From: Sipunculus nudus
Taxonomy: Eukaryota; Annelida; Sipuncula; Golfingiida; Sipunculidae
Length of the DNA stretch: 64,000 nt
Direction: 5' to 3'
Assembly: GCA_026874595.1 (NCBI GenBank)
Contig: CM049310.1
Coordinates: 33,605,558 to 33,669,557 of the forward strand
The translations under genes and the position numbers were made by a program. A model generated the notes under the pieces. It saw nothing but the letters and a program-made list of their open reading frames with translations, did no database searches and was not told the origin of the DNA. Shown piece after piece: positions 30,201 through 39,530 of the stretch (position 1 is its first letter; every line of letters begins with the position of its first letter).

Positions 30201-31834
30201 ATTAACACTATGAGAGTATAGTATTAAGGTTTAGCTACTGATTTATAAGATGATGGGAACATTTTGCAGTTTATTTTATGGAATCATAGCAATAAACTTA
30301 GTTTCCTAGATATCTGAATATTTTTTTATAAATCACCACATATAAAAGCAAGTGTTTGTTCTCATAATATGTGGATGTGTACTTGATTTAGGATGGCTTT
30401 ATTTTATTACAAGACTCTTAGTCATGCTTTCTGCATTTCTTTTCTTTCAGGTTTTGCAGTTTACCAACCCTGCTGACCCCATTGAAAAGCAGAGTGATAA
30501 TAAAAAATATTGGACCTACACTTTTACATTTGCACATCTATAAATCTGATATGAGTGCCTGAACATGCCTTTTGAATTGTTTTGGACATTCATTACTGTA
30601 ACATCATTTGGAGAATTTGCCCCAAGTTAGGTCTCTTATTGGAGGATGTGTGATATTAAATTTCAGACTTGTCAGAAATCCATTATGTCTGCCAGTTACC
30701 CACCTTAGAAATCTTTTTTTTTCAGTGCAGTTTCAGTAATTTTCCTTCAATTTTTGGTCCGATTTAGAGAATGGTTGTTGTCTGATTTCAGACCTGTCAG
30801 AAGTCAAAAATGGCCACCAGGCAACCATCTTTAAATTCCTTTTGATCATATTATCTCAAGAACTATTAAAGTGAAGGCAGTCGGACGTATATTAATGTAA
30901 TCTTGCAAAGGATTGGGTCAAATATTTCTTAATAAATATTATCATCATATATGAAATTGCATTACAGTTGGCTTGTATTAAATAAAAATTCATACAGAAG
31001 CACCTGTTTCTCAATAATTCTTGCATGGATTTCCTTGATTTTTTGCTATATATTTTGATCTTATATTTGCCCTTTGTGGTGTTCCTTTTGAGACTGACAG
31101 GTATCAAGTAAGCTATGGGAATAGTTCTGGATACCTTAACAATCATACATTTTCCTCAGACCATCAATTCACTGTGTTTTAACCAGACATAGGTGATATA
31201 TATTTCTGTTGTCGTAGAAAATTTCAACAAATTGGTTCTTCAAAATTTGACTGGAAGTTGTGAATCTCAGCCCATGATGTCGCAGGTCATGCTTGGCAGC
31301 TGAGCGTCATGACCCATGGGTCACTTGTTTATATATACAATGATTAAAATAAGTAACCTTATATGTATCATGCTTTGAATTGTTACACTCAGTTCTTAAT
31401 AATGTAAGGAATATATTCAGTTTATTAACTGAAGGATCTGTACAAAATTAAAACTGATGGAACAAGGGGGGGGGGGGGGGTGTATTTTATCTTCTGGTAC
31501 TGGTATTATTAACTGCTGCTCTTAACTGTTACTTTGAAATACCCTGGCTAGAGTGAAATAGTGAGGTACATGAGAAGAAAGGAATGATTTTATCTGAGCA
31601 CACCTGGACTGACAGCAGCTGGGGACTCGATCAAACAACAACACATATTAGAGTTCATTGTTAATGGAGTATTATTTTAATGGCCAGACATCGCAAGTAG
31701 AGTTACCTTACAACATCCTGATGCAGACTGACTGCAAGCCTCTGTGTCAGCTTCTTCAGACTGCTGTCATATTTCTCTTGAAGTGCTGCAGTCCATCTTT
31801 TACCAAACCGTGATTCAGTCTTGGGCCTTGCCAT
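8641..31834 (-). CDS. BTBD8: BTB/POZ domain-containing protein 8 (BTBD8), ten exons
   Basis: Spliced model of 815 residues from exons 31834-31707, 28253-28059, 24395-23811, 23246-23157, 22459-22282, 18650-18459, 17857-17675, 15062-14916, 14455-14335 and 9269-8641. Every junction is GT-AG and in phase. BTB1 covers about residues 41-120, BTB2 about 277-375 (MLSDLTVCVQNQKFQVHR, then QYIYG and SDMYGL). A helical BACK-like region runs about 376-600 and aligns stepwise with human BTBD8 (HTRDWELMS against HTESWKLMS). The tail is Ser/Lys-rich. In vertebrates the long form of BTBD8 binds AP-2 and acts in clathrin-mediated endocytosis and synaptic vesicle recycling, while a short form has been placed in the nucleus; this is knowledge of the family. 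Here the tail is only about 208 residues, so the long vertebrate AP2-binding region is absent or lies in exons I did not detect. An in-frame ATG at 31879 would add 15 residues. Confidence 0.85.
9414..11077 (+). mobile_element. Palindrome-ended element, copy 2 (BTBD8 intron 9)
   Basis: It starts ACAAGGGACCCATGGGTCAC and ends with the TAGCTCAG...CTGAGCTA hairpin plus A-run. ACGG/ACAG tetranucleotides at about 10986-11025 precede the hairpin. It contains poly-G runs at 10033 and 10142. It lies 145 bp from the acceptor of exon 10. Confidence 0.6.
11470..12955. repeat. Diverged tandem array with AGGTCA half-sites
   Basis: Units of about 120-130 bp recur (11480-11860, 12635-12930). Each has a GACCTTGACCTTTGACC core followed by 'ttcccctac-ggcaggtgag' and 'gatggaaggtttgggatga' segments. 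The same unit family, reverse-complemented, makes up 29200-29760. The array lies in BTBD8 intron 9. Confidence 0.6.
11866..12573. mobile_element. Insertion interrupting the tandem array
   Basis: The array unit 'cctgttgaaac' at 11865 resumes as 'tcaagccaaactgaa' at 12574, by comparison with the intact unit at 12840. The roughly 700 bp between is GC-richer and has no array similarity. Clear terminal repeats are not visible, so its class is unknown. Confidence 0.35.
13141..14334. other. Proximal part of BTBD8 intron 9, featureless
   Basis: AT-rich sequence with two short opposing ORFs and no repeat or exon that I can recognise. Confidence 0.5.
14335..14455 (-). CDS. BTBD8: BTBD8 exon 9
   Basis: Acceptor TGTAATTACAG|A, donor ATCAG|GTCAGTG, 40 codons plus one base. 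It encodes LKDKCEEYLRVHEHRLCHTR then DWELMSKEMI, aligning with human [20 protein letters not shown] and SWKLMSTDDQ. Confidence 0.87.
14916..15062 (-). CDS. BTBD8: BTBD8 exon 8
   Basis: Acceptor CATTACTGCAG|GGCGGATC, donor GAG|GTATTT, 49 codons, phase 0. It encodes LENVLTQAIITMATEKACHT, corresponding to human [20 protein letters not shown]. The first 22 bases of the exon and its acceptor form one unit of the adjacent 65-bp minisatellite. Confidence 0.82.
15041..16154. repeat. 65-bp minisatellite carrying the exon 8 splice acceptor
   Basis: About 18 copies of a 65-bp unit, counted by the motif ACTCTGATC (for example 15049, 15102, 15167). In gene sense each copy reads CTTATTCTCATTACTGCAG followed by GGCGGATCAGAG, which is the acceptor and first bases of exon 8. 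The edge copies carry a GGTGGTA variant; the internal ones carry GGCTGTGAACAGACATG. A three-unit higher-order duplication of 194 bp is visible through the variant CGCCCCGGTG at 15437 and 15631. The many ORFs through it are by-products of the repeat. Confidence 0.92.
16525..17626 (+). mobile_element. 1.1-kb pogo/mariner-like non-autonomous element
   Basis: TIRs CAGTTGAGCCCACTTTGTGT and CAGTCAAGCCCGCTTATTGT (reverse complement of the right end), flanked by TA at 16523-16524 and 17627-17628. CAGT ends with TA duplication are typical of Tc1/mariner/pogo elements. No transposase is recognisable. It sits in BTBD8 intron 7. Confidence 0.7.
17675..17857 (-). CDS. BTBD8: BTBD8 exon 7
   Basis: Acceptor GACTATTTCAG|G, donor GCCATG|GTAAAT, 61 codons, phase 0. 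It encodes VHWAQKIRDFAGQLREACVA, matching human [20 protein letters not shown]. A transposon copy ends 48 bp beyond the donor. Confidence 0.85.
17858..18458. other. BTBD8 intron 6
   Basis: About 600 bp of AT-rich intron without recognisable repeats. Confidence 0.7.
18459..18650 (-). CDS. BTBD8: BTBD8 exon 6 (BACK-like helices)
   Basis: Acceptor TTTATTTTAG|C, donor GAAATA|GTATAT, 64 codons, phase 0 at both ends. It encodes MYSYGLTELLQRALSWTIRN, then LLPDEILSKCL. These align with human [20 protein letters not shown] and IPPEIQKSCL. It lies with exon 7 between two inverted copies of a 1.1-kb transposon. Confidence 0.85.
18890..19400. repeat. Tandem duplication of about 265-290 bp
   Basis: Two diverged copies share 'aaatttcaa-gggacatcaa', 'tttattaagactttatacaa' and 'atgttcagactgcc-gtcctccc' (near 18980-19105 and 19225-19370). 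It lies in BTBD8 intron 5. Confidence 0.55.
19700..21760. repeat. Tandem array of about 280-bp units, interrupted by a transposon
   Basis: Units contain 'ggcagataagtcaaacc', 'gagtgattttatccca', 'cagacaaacagac' and 'aggtggcaccacc'. They recur at 19908-19985, 21060-21170, 21340-21440 and 21625-21720. Nearly identical blocks at 21190-21294 and 21469-21572 set the period at about 279 bp. The inverted pogo-like copy (19987-21048) breaks the array. Confidence 0.65.
19987..21048 (-). mobile_element. Inverted second copy of the pogo/mariner-like element
   Basis: Reverse complement of 16525-17626, roughly 90% identical where compared by eye (for example across ATCAACGAGGCCAAGAGCCT). Its left end lacks the last 35 or so bases including the TIR, so it is truncated; its right end is a degraded TIR (GGGCTGGATGTA). 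Confidence 0.75.
22282..22459 (-). CDS. BTBD8: BTBD8 exon 5 (end of BTB2)
   Basis: Acceptor CTTTTTTAG|G, donor CACAAG|GTCAGC, 59 codons after the split glycine. It contains VLQYIYGAVVDL and VLSDMYGLLEMRGI, equivalent to MHFIYGG and NMADMYGLEGLKEV in human. It ends KCHFFHK, like YCNFFQK. The frame happens to stay open past the donor for about 38 codons, which I treat as intron. Confidence 0.85.
22460..23156. other. BTBD8 intron 4
   Basis: AT-rich intron with a short TA run near 22988 and a small direct repeat 'aatataaaaaggcc' around 23080-23106. Nothing else is seen. Confidence 0.6.
23157..23246 (-). CDS. BTBD8: BTBD8 exon 4 (second BTB domain)
   Basis: Acceptor TTTTGTTAG|G, donor GAAGG|GTAGG. 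It encodes RALLCCRSEYFCVMLGG and a following W-C-E-S turn, matching the BTB 'L-R-S-YF--ML' signature of human BTBD8 (AILSARSSYFAAMLSG). Confidence 0.88.
23811..24395 (-). CDS. BTBD8: BTBD8 exon 3 (end of BTB1, Cys-rich linker, start of BTB2)
   Basis: Acceptor TTTTAG|G and donor CACAG|GTAAG. It begins RKLYTGDD (end of BTB1) and ends MLSDLTVCVQNQKFQVHR (start of BTB2). Between them, residues 159-221 hold ten cysteines and a His pair, notably CGNCCTKCHH (172-181) and CQCGTSCGDTC (211-221). I know of no such cluster in vertebrate BTBD8. The remainder of the linker is Ser/Asp/Asn-rich and probably disordered. Confidence 0.88.
25383..28040 (+). mobile_element. Palindrome-ended element, copy 3 (BTBD8 intron 2)
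   Basis: It starts ACAAGGGACCCATGGGTCAT and ends with the CTGAGCTAAAAA hairpin. It contains two tandem versions of the internal block (26690-27210 and 27340-28040) and ACGG/ACAG tetranucleotides at 27940-27990. It ends 18 bp from the donor of exon 2. Confidence 0.6.
28059..28253 (-). CDS. BTBD8: BTBD8 exon 2 (first BTB domain)
   Basis: Acceptor TTTTCTCAG|A and donor CAG|GTATAA, entering in phase 2 and leaving in phase 2. It encodes residues 44-107, including DLEFVAADGRVACHRFMLAA, the BTB signature D-V/E-F...H+..L.AR. A repeat element ends only 18 bp beyond its donor. Confidence 0.88.
28901..31329 (-). mobile_element. Palindrome-ended element, copy 4 (BTBD8 intron 1), inverted
   Basis: It begins TTTTTAGCTCAGCTGACTTT with GTCC/GTCT tetranucleotides at 28955-29000 and ends CATGACCCATGGGTCACTTG. 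The interior (29200-29760) is made of 125-bp units with AAGGTCAAAGGTCAAGGTCA. Orientation is opposite to copy 3. Confidence 0.6.
31707..31834 (-). CDS. BTBD8: BTBD8 exon 1 (start codon exon)
   Basis: ATG at 31834-31832 opens MARPKTESRFGKRW and runs to the donor AAG|GTAACT, phase 2. The frame stays open upstream through a second ATG at 31879 to a possible acceptor (CCCCTGCAG) at 31897. The true start could therefore be 31879, or the exon could be internal. The residues are basic and helix-forming, like the stretch preceding BTB1 in human BTBD8. Confidence 0.7.
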
Positions 31835-31906
31835 GGTTTTGTTCACCTCTTGACCTTGGGTTGACAAAAGAGTACACATTTGTTTAAAGATCTGATTCTG
31901 CAGGGG

Positions 31907-31992
31907 TTCAATGTCACAGGTTTCCCCTCAGTAATTGATGGACAAAATATTCAATGTCACAGGTTTCCCCTCAGTAATTGATGGACAAAATA
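31907..31992. repeat. Perfect 43-bp tandem duplication
   Basis: Two identical adjacent 43-bp copies, each starting TTCAATGTCACAGG (31907 and 31950), just upstream of BTBD8 exon 1 and overlapping its possible 5' leader. Confidence 0.95.
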
Positions 31993-32187
31993 ATGTATCA
32001 TATTACTGTCAAATAATATATCAATACCTTTGCATTATAGAATGGATGGAAAGAAGGTGGTCCAACGAAAGGAAAGACCCTGTTGACTTGACATGTATTT
32101 TTAAAGCACTCTGCCAAGTCAGTTACCCATTTTGTCAGATTGGTCTTTACGTAATTGCTTTGACTTTTATGGTTTCATTTAATATGC

Positions 32188-32785
32188 AATGCTGGGGCCA
32201 GGTACTTGTACCTGTACCTGTACCTAGGTACATAATTCAGAGTACCTGTACCTGGCTGTCGTAAGTAGGAAGTACCTTGTACCTGAACCTGTACCTGGAC
32301 TAAAGTACTTGTACCTGGTAAAATGTACTCCAGGTACAAATTTGATACTGGTACTTGAAATGGATACCAGGTTTGGGTCAATTGCATGTCAGGGCAGTTC
32401 TTAGGCTATCTTAGGCAGGGGTAATTACAAAGCATTTATCCCTGCTGCCTTTGTAGCTAGCTTCCTGGCTAGCAACCTGGTCAACCTCCAGCCTCTATAC
32501 AGGAAGTTCATTGCAGCATTATATTATCAGCACAAATATGCAGCAACCAACAAACAATAGAGGGGGTTGCCTACATGTGATCATTTAAAATTTTTTAATG
32601 ATATATTCTGCCATTCTGTTATAACTTATTATTGCATATCTAGATGAATTTAATGCAATTATCATCAGCTCATATATCTTAAAAATGTACCTGTATCCAG
32701 GTACTTTACAAAAATACTGTACCTGTATCTGTACCTGACCATTTCGCAAGTACCTGTAAATGTACCTTGCCCTAACCCTGTTAAT
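32188..32785. repeat. GTACCT-rich palindromic element
   Basis: Dense GTACCT/AGGTAC hexamers at both ends (32200-32350 and 32690-32770) surround an unrelated centre. The hexamers are self-complementary between strands, so both ends could fold together. The V-P and Y-R dipeptide ORFs here are artefacts. Confidence 0.5.
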
Positions 32786-34998
32786 ATGAAGCTCAAATTA
32801 AAAAAGTCAAGTTACCAATATCTATGGTGGTCACTGGTTATTACATTCATTTTTATTGTAAAATGTGGTGTTAGATTGGAGAGTTAATATCAGGGTTGGC
32901 AAGTTTCTGCCATTTACATTTCTGCCATGGTTTCTGCCTTGCAACTGCCATGCGGCAGAAATACTTATCTGCCCATGTTAATGCCATAAGGGCAGAATTA
33001 CCCTGAAAACTGCAATAAAATAAATATATTATAGCTGACCAATTTAAACATGATACAGCAAATACAGCAGAAATATAGCAGTAATGAAAATGAATGTGTA
33101 TAAACTTATGACAAAATATAAAAAAATGACTGGGGGTCCCAAAAGAAGACCTGAGAAACCTAAACTATAAGACAAGGCAAGGTTCCTGGGCCAAAAACAG
33201 AAGCTCTGTTAGCATCATCATAGTAACCATTATGTCATATAAAATATCTAATTTGGTAAATCAGCACTATATTGTCAGCTCCATGCATAATAAAAATGGA
33301 CAGTTTTGAGTATCACACTGAAACTCTGCAATAGAGCATGCATTCATTTGCCGGCAGTTTAGCGTGTGGGCTTGACAGCCGTTTAGCCACTTCCTATTTA
33401 GCCACCATACATTCATATAAAATTTTATGTTTCCATCGCAGTAAATTATCCAGCGGCAGCCTAAATGTTTCTCAATTTTTTTTTGTGTTTTTCCTTTCAT
33501 TATGTGCAACCCTGGTTGAGGGTTGTGCGGCAGTTGTTTTTCCTTATATAGTGTGCATGACCGAGTGAGAGCCTGACTCAGTCATGGTACAGGTTAGCCC
33601 ATAGCCTCCGTGCCCTCTCCTTACTCTTTGTTTCCCTCCATAGTAAGAGGTGTTTGAAAACTGGAGACATGCCCCTGGATAATAAAACAATAATATCCCA
33701 GCTAAAAATGTGTCATACTTTAGAATACAAACATATTTGTATCATATGGTAACATAAAATACCACTTTAAAATTGTTATGTACCTTATGTTTCCCAATGG
33801 TTCCCCCACATAAAACATCATATCCCTGGGGGTTCCCCCACATAAAACATTATACCCGTTATCAACCTCCAGCACAGAGTCAAGATATGTTGTTTATCAT
33901 TGACATTAATGATAATGCTTCTGTACAGAGAATGATGCATGACACGTGCCACCTGGTGATTGTCCCAACTTTAGGAACTACTGTTAAGTCCAGGGAAGGT
34001 AAACTTTTAAAGTGAGTATGGTGTAGGCTCTAAAGTAGGAATTACAACAAAACTTCTTGTTCAGGGGAAAACTTTACCATTTTCTGCCCCTGAATGCATA
34101 AGTTTCACTGGTAAACAACACAATATTTGATTTTATAGGAATTTTTGTCCGGTACAGGATTGACATTCTCCAGTTTACTTGAAGCTTCATATGCGGCAGG
34201 GTAATGAGGGTATCCATGGAATGGATACATATGCGGCATTATCAGTGATTATAACGTGCAGTTAGCCTATTAGGTACAGGACAAAATATATGGGTCTGGA
34301 TATAGAATACCTCAAGCACCTAAACCAGCAAACTGAAGTGGCAGACCCTGTCTGTTGCAAGACATGTATGTACTTTGTAACACATACTTTCACTTATAAG
34401 TGTATATTTGTCCATTCCCTCCGATTTCTCTATCATTTGTATCCTGTATTGCTCCTGCACCCTGTTTGTTAAACCAACACAGCCTGTCACCGAAGGGTTC
34501 CCCCAGTTTGCCATTATGTCATCAGGAAACACCTTTTCACACAATCTAACACATTCACAATCTCGCTACACTTCAGGTTGTACCTCTGCCATTTTTTACT
34601 ATGATCTTTTATTTATACAGCTACTGGTATATTCATCCATAATTAATCCCTACCTCCCACAAGTGGGGGCTTGGGGGGTCTCCCCCCAATTATTCTACAT
34701 TAATTCTCATTTCATTATTATGTCTGTAACTCCCACAAGCCCCAACTATTCTACATTAATCATCATTCCTTTTTTCTGTCACATTAAGTTATTACTTCAT
34801 GTTACTACTACACATTTTCATCTCAAACACATTAGACGATTTGGTATCAGGACGATTTTGCCAACTATAAATGATGTCATCACTACTGGGGATTCCCCCA
34901 CTACATGACAACGAGATTAACTCACGTGATCATGATCATTCACTCATAAAGATCTTTTGTCTAAACTTTAATTCCCCCATTTTCCAAAAGCTCTCATC

Positions 34999-35072
34999 AA
35001 GCCTTAAAGGCTCAGTAGTAGAGCTCAGGACTTCTCCGCAGACGGTCCCTGGTTCGAGTCTCGGTCATGCAT
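34999..35072 (+). repeat. tRNA-like sequence (SINE head or tRNA relic)
   Basis: D-arm-like GGCTCAGTAGTAGAGC (35009-35024) and B-box GGTTCGAGTC (35051-35060) at tRNA-like spacing. The anticodon stem does not pair and no acceptor stem closes, so I call it a tRNA-derived repeat and not a tRNA gene. Confidence 0.4.
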
Positions 35073-36263
35073 ATGTTCATTGAATGCCATGTATAATAAT
35101 CACATATATCGGTCTCTTCCAGATTCAGCAGTAAGTGACGTCAGATATGTACCAGACACGCATGACAGTAAGATACTTAGAAGTTAAAGAGTCACATAAC
35201 AAGTATGCTATTATTTAAAGTGAACCCCAAAGAGACTATACCCCATTTTTCCTCTCTACCCCATCAAACGTATCGCCCTCTTCAGGACGTTCTCCTAACC
35301 AGGGTGTATATATGTATTCTATATTCGCTCCCAAATATGTATATCTAGCCGCCTTTTCTAGTTGTATAAAAAATGTCTGTAAAATACTTCAGGCTTTACA
35401 AAGGAGCATGCTTCAATCTGTTCAAAGAGTTATTTGTGTTATTGTGTAGCATGACTCATAAAGTTTGCCCCCCCCCCCCAACAAACACACTGACAGTGTC
35501 ACTGTCTGACAGGCCACATTCACTGGGTCAATAATATAATACATGATGAGTACATCTAATTACATATATTCCTTACCTGTTTCAATGTGTCCAAGTTTAA
35601 TGTTTTAACCAGGATGAGTCATGAAATGGAAATAAGTATTGACAAATAGCCCTTACAGGTCCCTTTCAGATCCTTGGCCGTTGGTCATGTTAACAGTTAC
35701 CGGTGAGGACGGTTGTTTTGGTTGGTGAATAGTTTGCGGTAATCAGGAAACGACAAAATATGGGACCAATTGAATATTTCTAAGGTTACGCGGCATTCTC
35801 CGGCAGATGTCTCTGGCGGAAAATAGTTGCGCGGGGTAATTATACTGTACTCCGGCTGTTGATCTATTCTGTCCTAAAACTTTGAGACCTGTAGGCCTAA
35901 TTGTTTTGTTATTATATAAAAAGTCATGGGGTCTTTCAAGACATTCTTTGTATGCTGAGCATTCCTTGTGGTGGGACTTGTGGCGTACATTTGAGTGACG
36001 TCACAGTGTATAGGATATTCCATCAGCCCTTTCACTCTTCCAACGGGACACCCTATCTGGGAAAAGGGGCTGACTAAGCTAAAGTTTGGTCTTTAGCGTG
36101 ATAAGGAGATGGATGGGGTTCAGCGGCGGGAAGCGTAAAGTTTCCCCTGCGACAGCAGAGACGGGATCCAGGGTGTAGAAAAAGGGAGGGATGTCCAAAC
36201 CGGAGAAAGGTCTCCAGGTCCGAAAAAGGGGAGAATCAGTCCGCAAAGAAAAAACAATTAAAA

Positions 36264-36287
36264 GGGGGGGGGGGGGGGGGGGGGGGG
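36264..36287 (+). repeat. Poly-G run of 24
   Basis: The longest of eleven plus-strand G runs of 13 or more (others at 4073, 7083, 10033, 10142, 31466, 38162, 46642, 46777, 53399, 62725). Confidence 0.9.
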
Positions 36288-38136
36288 TCCGGACATCTGT
36301 TATATTTTATGCTTCCTGGAAAGTATGTATTGAAAGTGTCATAAATACGTAGAATTCGCTGATATTAGGTATTTCTCGTTACACATAGGGGTTTCTCTTT
36401 AGCTGGCAACAAATCACACAACCGTTTTTTTTTTTGTTGTTGTAGAAAAAAAAGGAAAACTGGGTGCAAAGGTTATGCAGAATCAATATTGATATTTCTT
36501 TTCTTTGTTTTCTTGGCAGATTTTTAAGATGATAATGTAATGAGATTTTGAGTAGGTTTTAAAGTGGACGGCTCCCTCCTTCGTGAAGTCATCCCCTGCT
36601 CATTCAGGCCATTTTCCATTGATCGTACATATATGGATAAAAATAATCTGGAGTACCTGTTCATAACAAATACTAGTAAACAAAACAAGAACAGGTGGAG
36701 AGGGGTATTGGAACGAAATGGGCCCGGCAAAAGTTTTGTTCATTAGAACAGAGCAATCATCATTAAATGTCAGCATATCAAATATTTAGTCACTACACCA
36801 ACTTTCAGGCACTAGTTGTAAATGTTTTACAAAAATTTTACTGCAGCTGCCAAGAACTTGTACCCATCAACATGGAGGATTTGTGAAGGTATGGATCTCC
36901 CGAATAACTTCACGTCACATTGTTATTTCAACAACACTACTTCAATTTCCATTAATCATGAGTCTGGAATTTCGAGATTGTTCTAGAGAATTTTATCATA
37001 AACGGTAGTCTTTAATTATTAAAAAAATATAATGTCTGGAACTCTAGAACTTTATTCCTGATTTAAGGGGCTCGAATGTTCGATCGTTTCTCGCACAGAA
37101 TATGTCCGCATATGTTACTTTTTCAGATATCTAAGAATGTATATGTAAATACTTTTTTGGAAGTCCCTTTTACTATCCTATATAGTTATCTCCTATATAC
37201 ATTATTTTTATTGACTATTTCATGGATTTGTATCTTATTTGAGAAAGATTTACCTGTGACAAATATATGGACAGATGCTAGTTCTTAATGTTAGTTAACG
37301 AAAGAAAAATTTTTCTCTATCGGGTTTTTATACAAATAACGATAAAAATGCTTGATAATTTTAAATTAGTCATACATGCTAAAAAGAAAAATATTTTACC
37401 TTTAGCCCAAATTTCTTACGTCTTTCCTGTCCTAGCGGCTTTAATTAAGACTTGTACAACCGACATATGCATAATGAAAATTTTAATACACCATATTTTT
37501 AGTTATAAACCAGAATGATATAATAATTGTTATTTCATTTGATTCTGCCACATCTTTTTGCAAAATGCCACTGTACCTTTAAAATTCTTTTGATGTTTTA
37601 TTTTTTTATTTATAAAATATCAATGTTAAAAAAAAAATGATTTCGATAGAATTAGGTAAACACAAGTGTCCCCTGCAATTTCAGACGAACATAGCACAAG
37701 AGAACTGCTGTGCTTTCAGCTACAATCTATCATACTGATGTATGTAAACGAACACGTGTCCTAAAACCTGTTAAAATAAGAAGGTGGAATTAAAAGAAAG
37801 GGTTGCGTAAATAATTTTAATGAAGCTAGTGTATCAAAATTAGGTAAAGTGGCACCTCTGATTGCATTAAATAAACACCATTTTCCACATACCATTGTCC
37901 TAGTTAGAACCCTGCATGTATATTAACCTATTCTATTTTTTTAAATATTCTTACCGATGTTAGTTGATAAAATGACCGATTTCCTGCCCTTTTGACATTT
38001 CCAGAGGGGCCATGTTTTGAAATATCATATTTATGAAATACCTTACCAGAGAGTGACATTAAATAATACTGACAGGGGTGAAGGAAACTTGAAATTTGGG
38101 GCATTTTCTGTTATTCTCAAAACGGGCCTTGAGACT

Positions 38137-38286
38137 AGTGGCGTCAACTTAGCTTCCGGTAGGGGGGGGGGGGGACCCGCAGGCGTGGAAGGGTAATAAA
38201 ATTTGGGACAATTTTCGATACAAACACACACACTCTCACACACGTAAATATGTATATATACACACACGCACATATTGACGCCCCTG
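38137..38286. mobile_element. Short MITE with GGCGTCAA ends
   Basis: Left end AGTGGCGTCAACTT and right end TTGACGCCCCTG are inverted repeats. The interior has a poly-G run and a CA/TA-rich stretch. Confidence 0.5.
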
Positions 38287-39337
38287 CCTGAGACTATCAA
38301 TAATAAAATGCTTCTTTTAAACCCAGCAGTCACAAGAATCAATTAACAGACTAAAGCCAGTCCATGAAAAGTGTATATTTTCAATTCTCAATCTTGTTCA
38401 GCATTAAAAAGGAGTTAAATTATGTTTATTTCATTATATCAGGAACAATATTCACGTAAGGACATTGTAATTGGTTTCCAGTTTTCTAGCACAATTCCCT
38501 CCCTTCTGATGTATAATTTTTGGCTTTTATTGCTGTTTAATCAAGACAGCCACCTCTTGAAAACTGATACTATCAATGTTTATTATTTATGGAAATCTGA
38601 ATGAGAAAACTTGGGTCCCCCACCACTTTGTTTTGGTCATTCCTTCTTTTGACTGAACTCGACTCTGTGGCGGCATCCGCCTCAGAATTAATTGGGACAT
38701 AACTAACCTTTGTTTTACAATTTCAGTACCGTGATCCACAACCACAACCAATTTTTAAAAGATCGTTCAAGGCTGACACAGCCAGAACAAAGCACCTCTT
38801 TTTCTTTAAACCGCGGGCACATGAAAACTTCTAACGGACCTCGAGAGTTCAGTCAAGTGTTAAATGGCCAGACCTATTACTCACGGTGGGGATGGAGGGG
38901 GGTGGGATCCCCTTAATGAATTCATATTGCCCTTTTTCTTTATAGTTTAATAATCTATGAAGGATCTATAAGGCTTGAGTGAAATCATTAATTAAACATA
39001 TTTATAAAGACATAAATTTAACTATAAAACTGATATATTCTTGAACTGGCCCCAGCCTTCCATCCCCATTCTACTTCTTAAGCCTATAGTCGTGGTCAAG
39101 CCACCGGTTCAAGTCCGTTCTTCTGTTCATGAGGTTGGTGAGTAGGCGAAATATTCAAATTTTCAGACCTGACGTTTAAGAATCAAACATTGACAATGAT
39201 ATATTAATATTTTCACAAGTGATAACTAAATAGGTAAAGACTTTCTTGTTAAAGACATAGAATACATCTTAAATGGTTGTCCGCTCATATTTTTATTGTT
39301 ACGGATGTTTTAAATATCGATAAACTTGAGCGATACA

Positions 39338-39530
39338 TTTTTAGCTCATCTGACAGTAAGTCATCTGAGCTATAGCGATCAACCGTTGTCCGTCGTTCGT
39401 TCATCCGTTAACAAGGCACAAATCGTAACCGCGAGACCTGGAAACTTCCAACAGAACATCCAGGGAGGTCCTATATATAAGTAAATCTCCTTGGTGACCT
39501 ATATCTGCGAGATACAAGTACAAACTATGA
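39338..39530 (-). mobile_element. Fragment of the palindrome-ended family, copy 5
   Basis: Only the hairpin end is present: TTTTTAGCTCATCTGACAGT, a GTCC-type tetranucleotide patch, then 'ggcacaaatcgtaaccg' as in copy 4. The other end is not found. Confidence 0.5.

Noticed and set aside
32175-32387. Val-Pro / Tyr-Arg repeat ORFs
   Set aside because: Translations of GTACCT hexamers in a repeat element.
34408-34908. 166-codon plus-strand ORF, the longest outside the genes apart from true exons
   Set aside because: Composition is that of AT-rich intergenic DNA with small tandem 'ctcccacaag' and 'attctacattaat' repeats; no recognisable domain or splice context.
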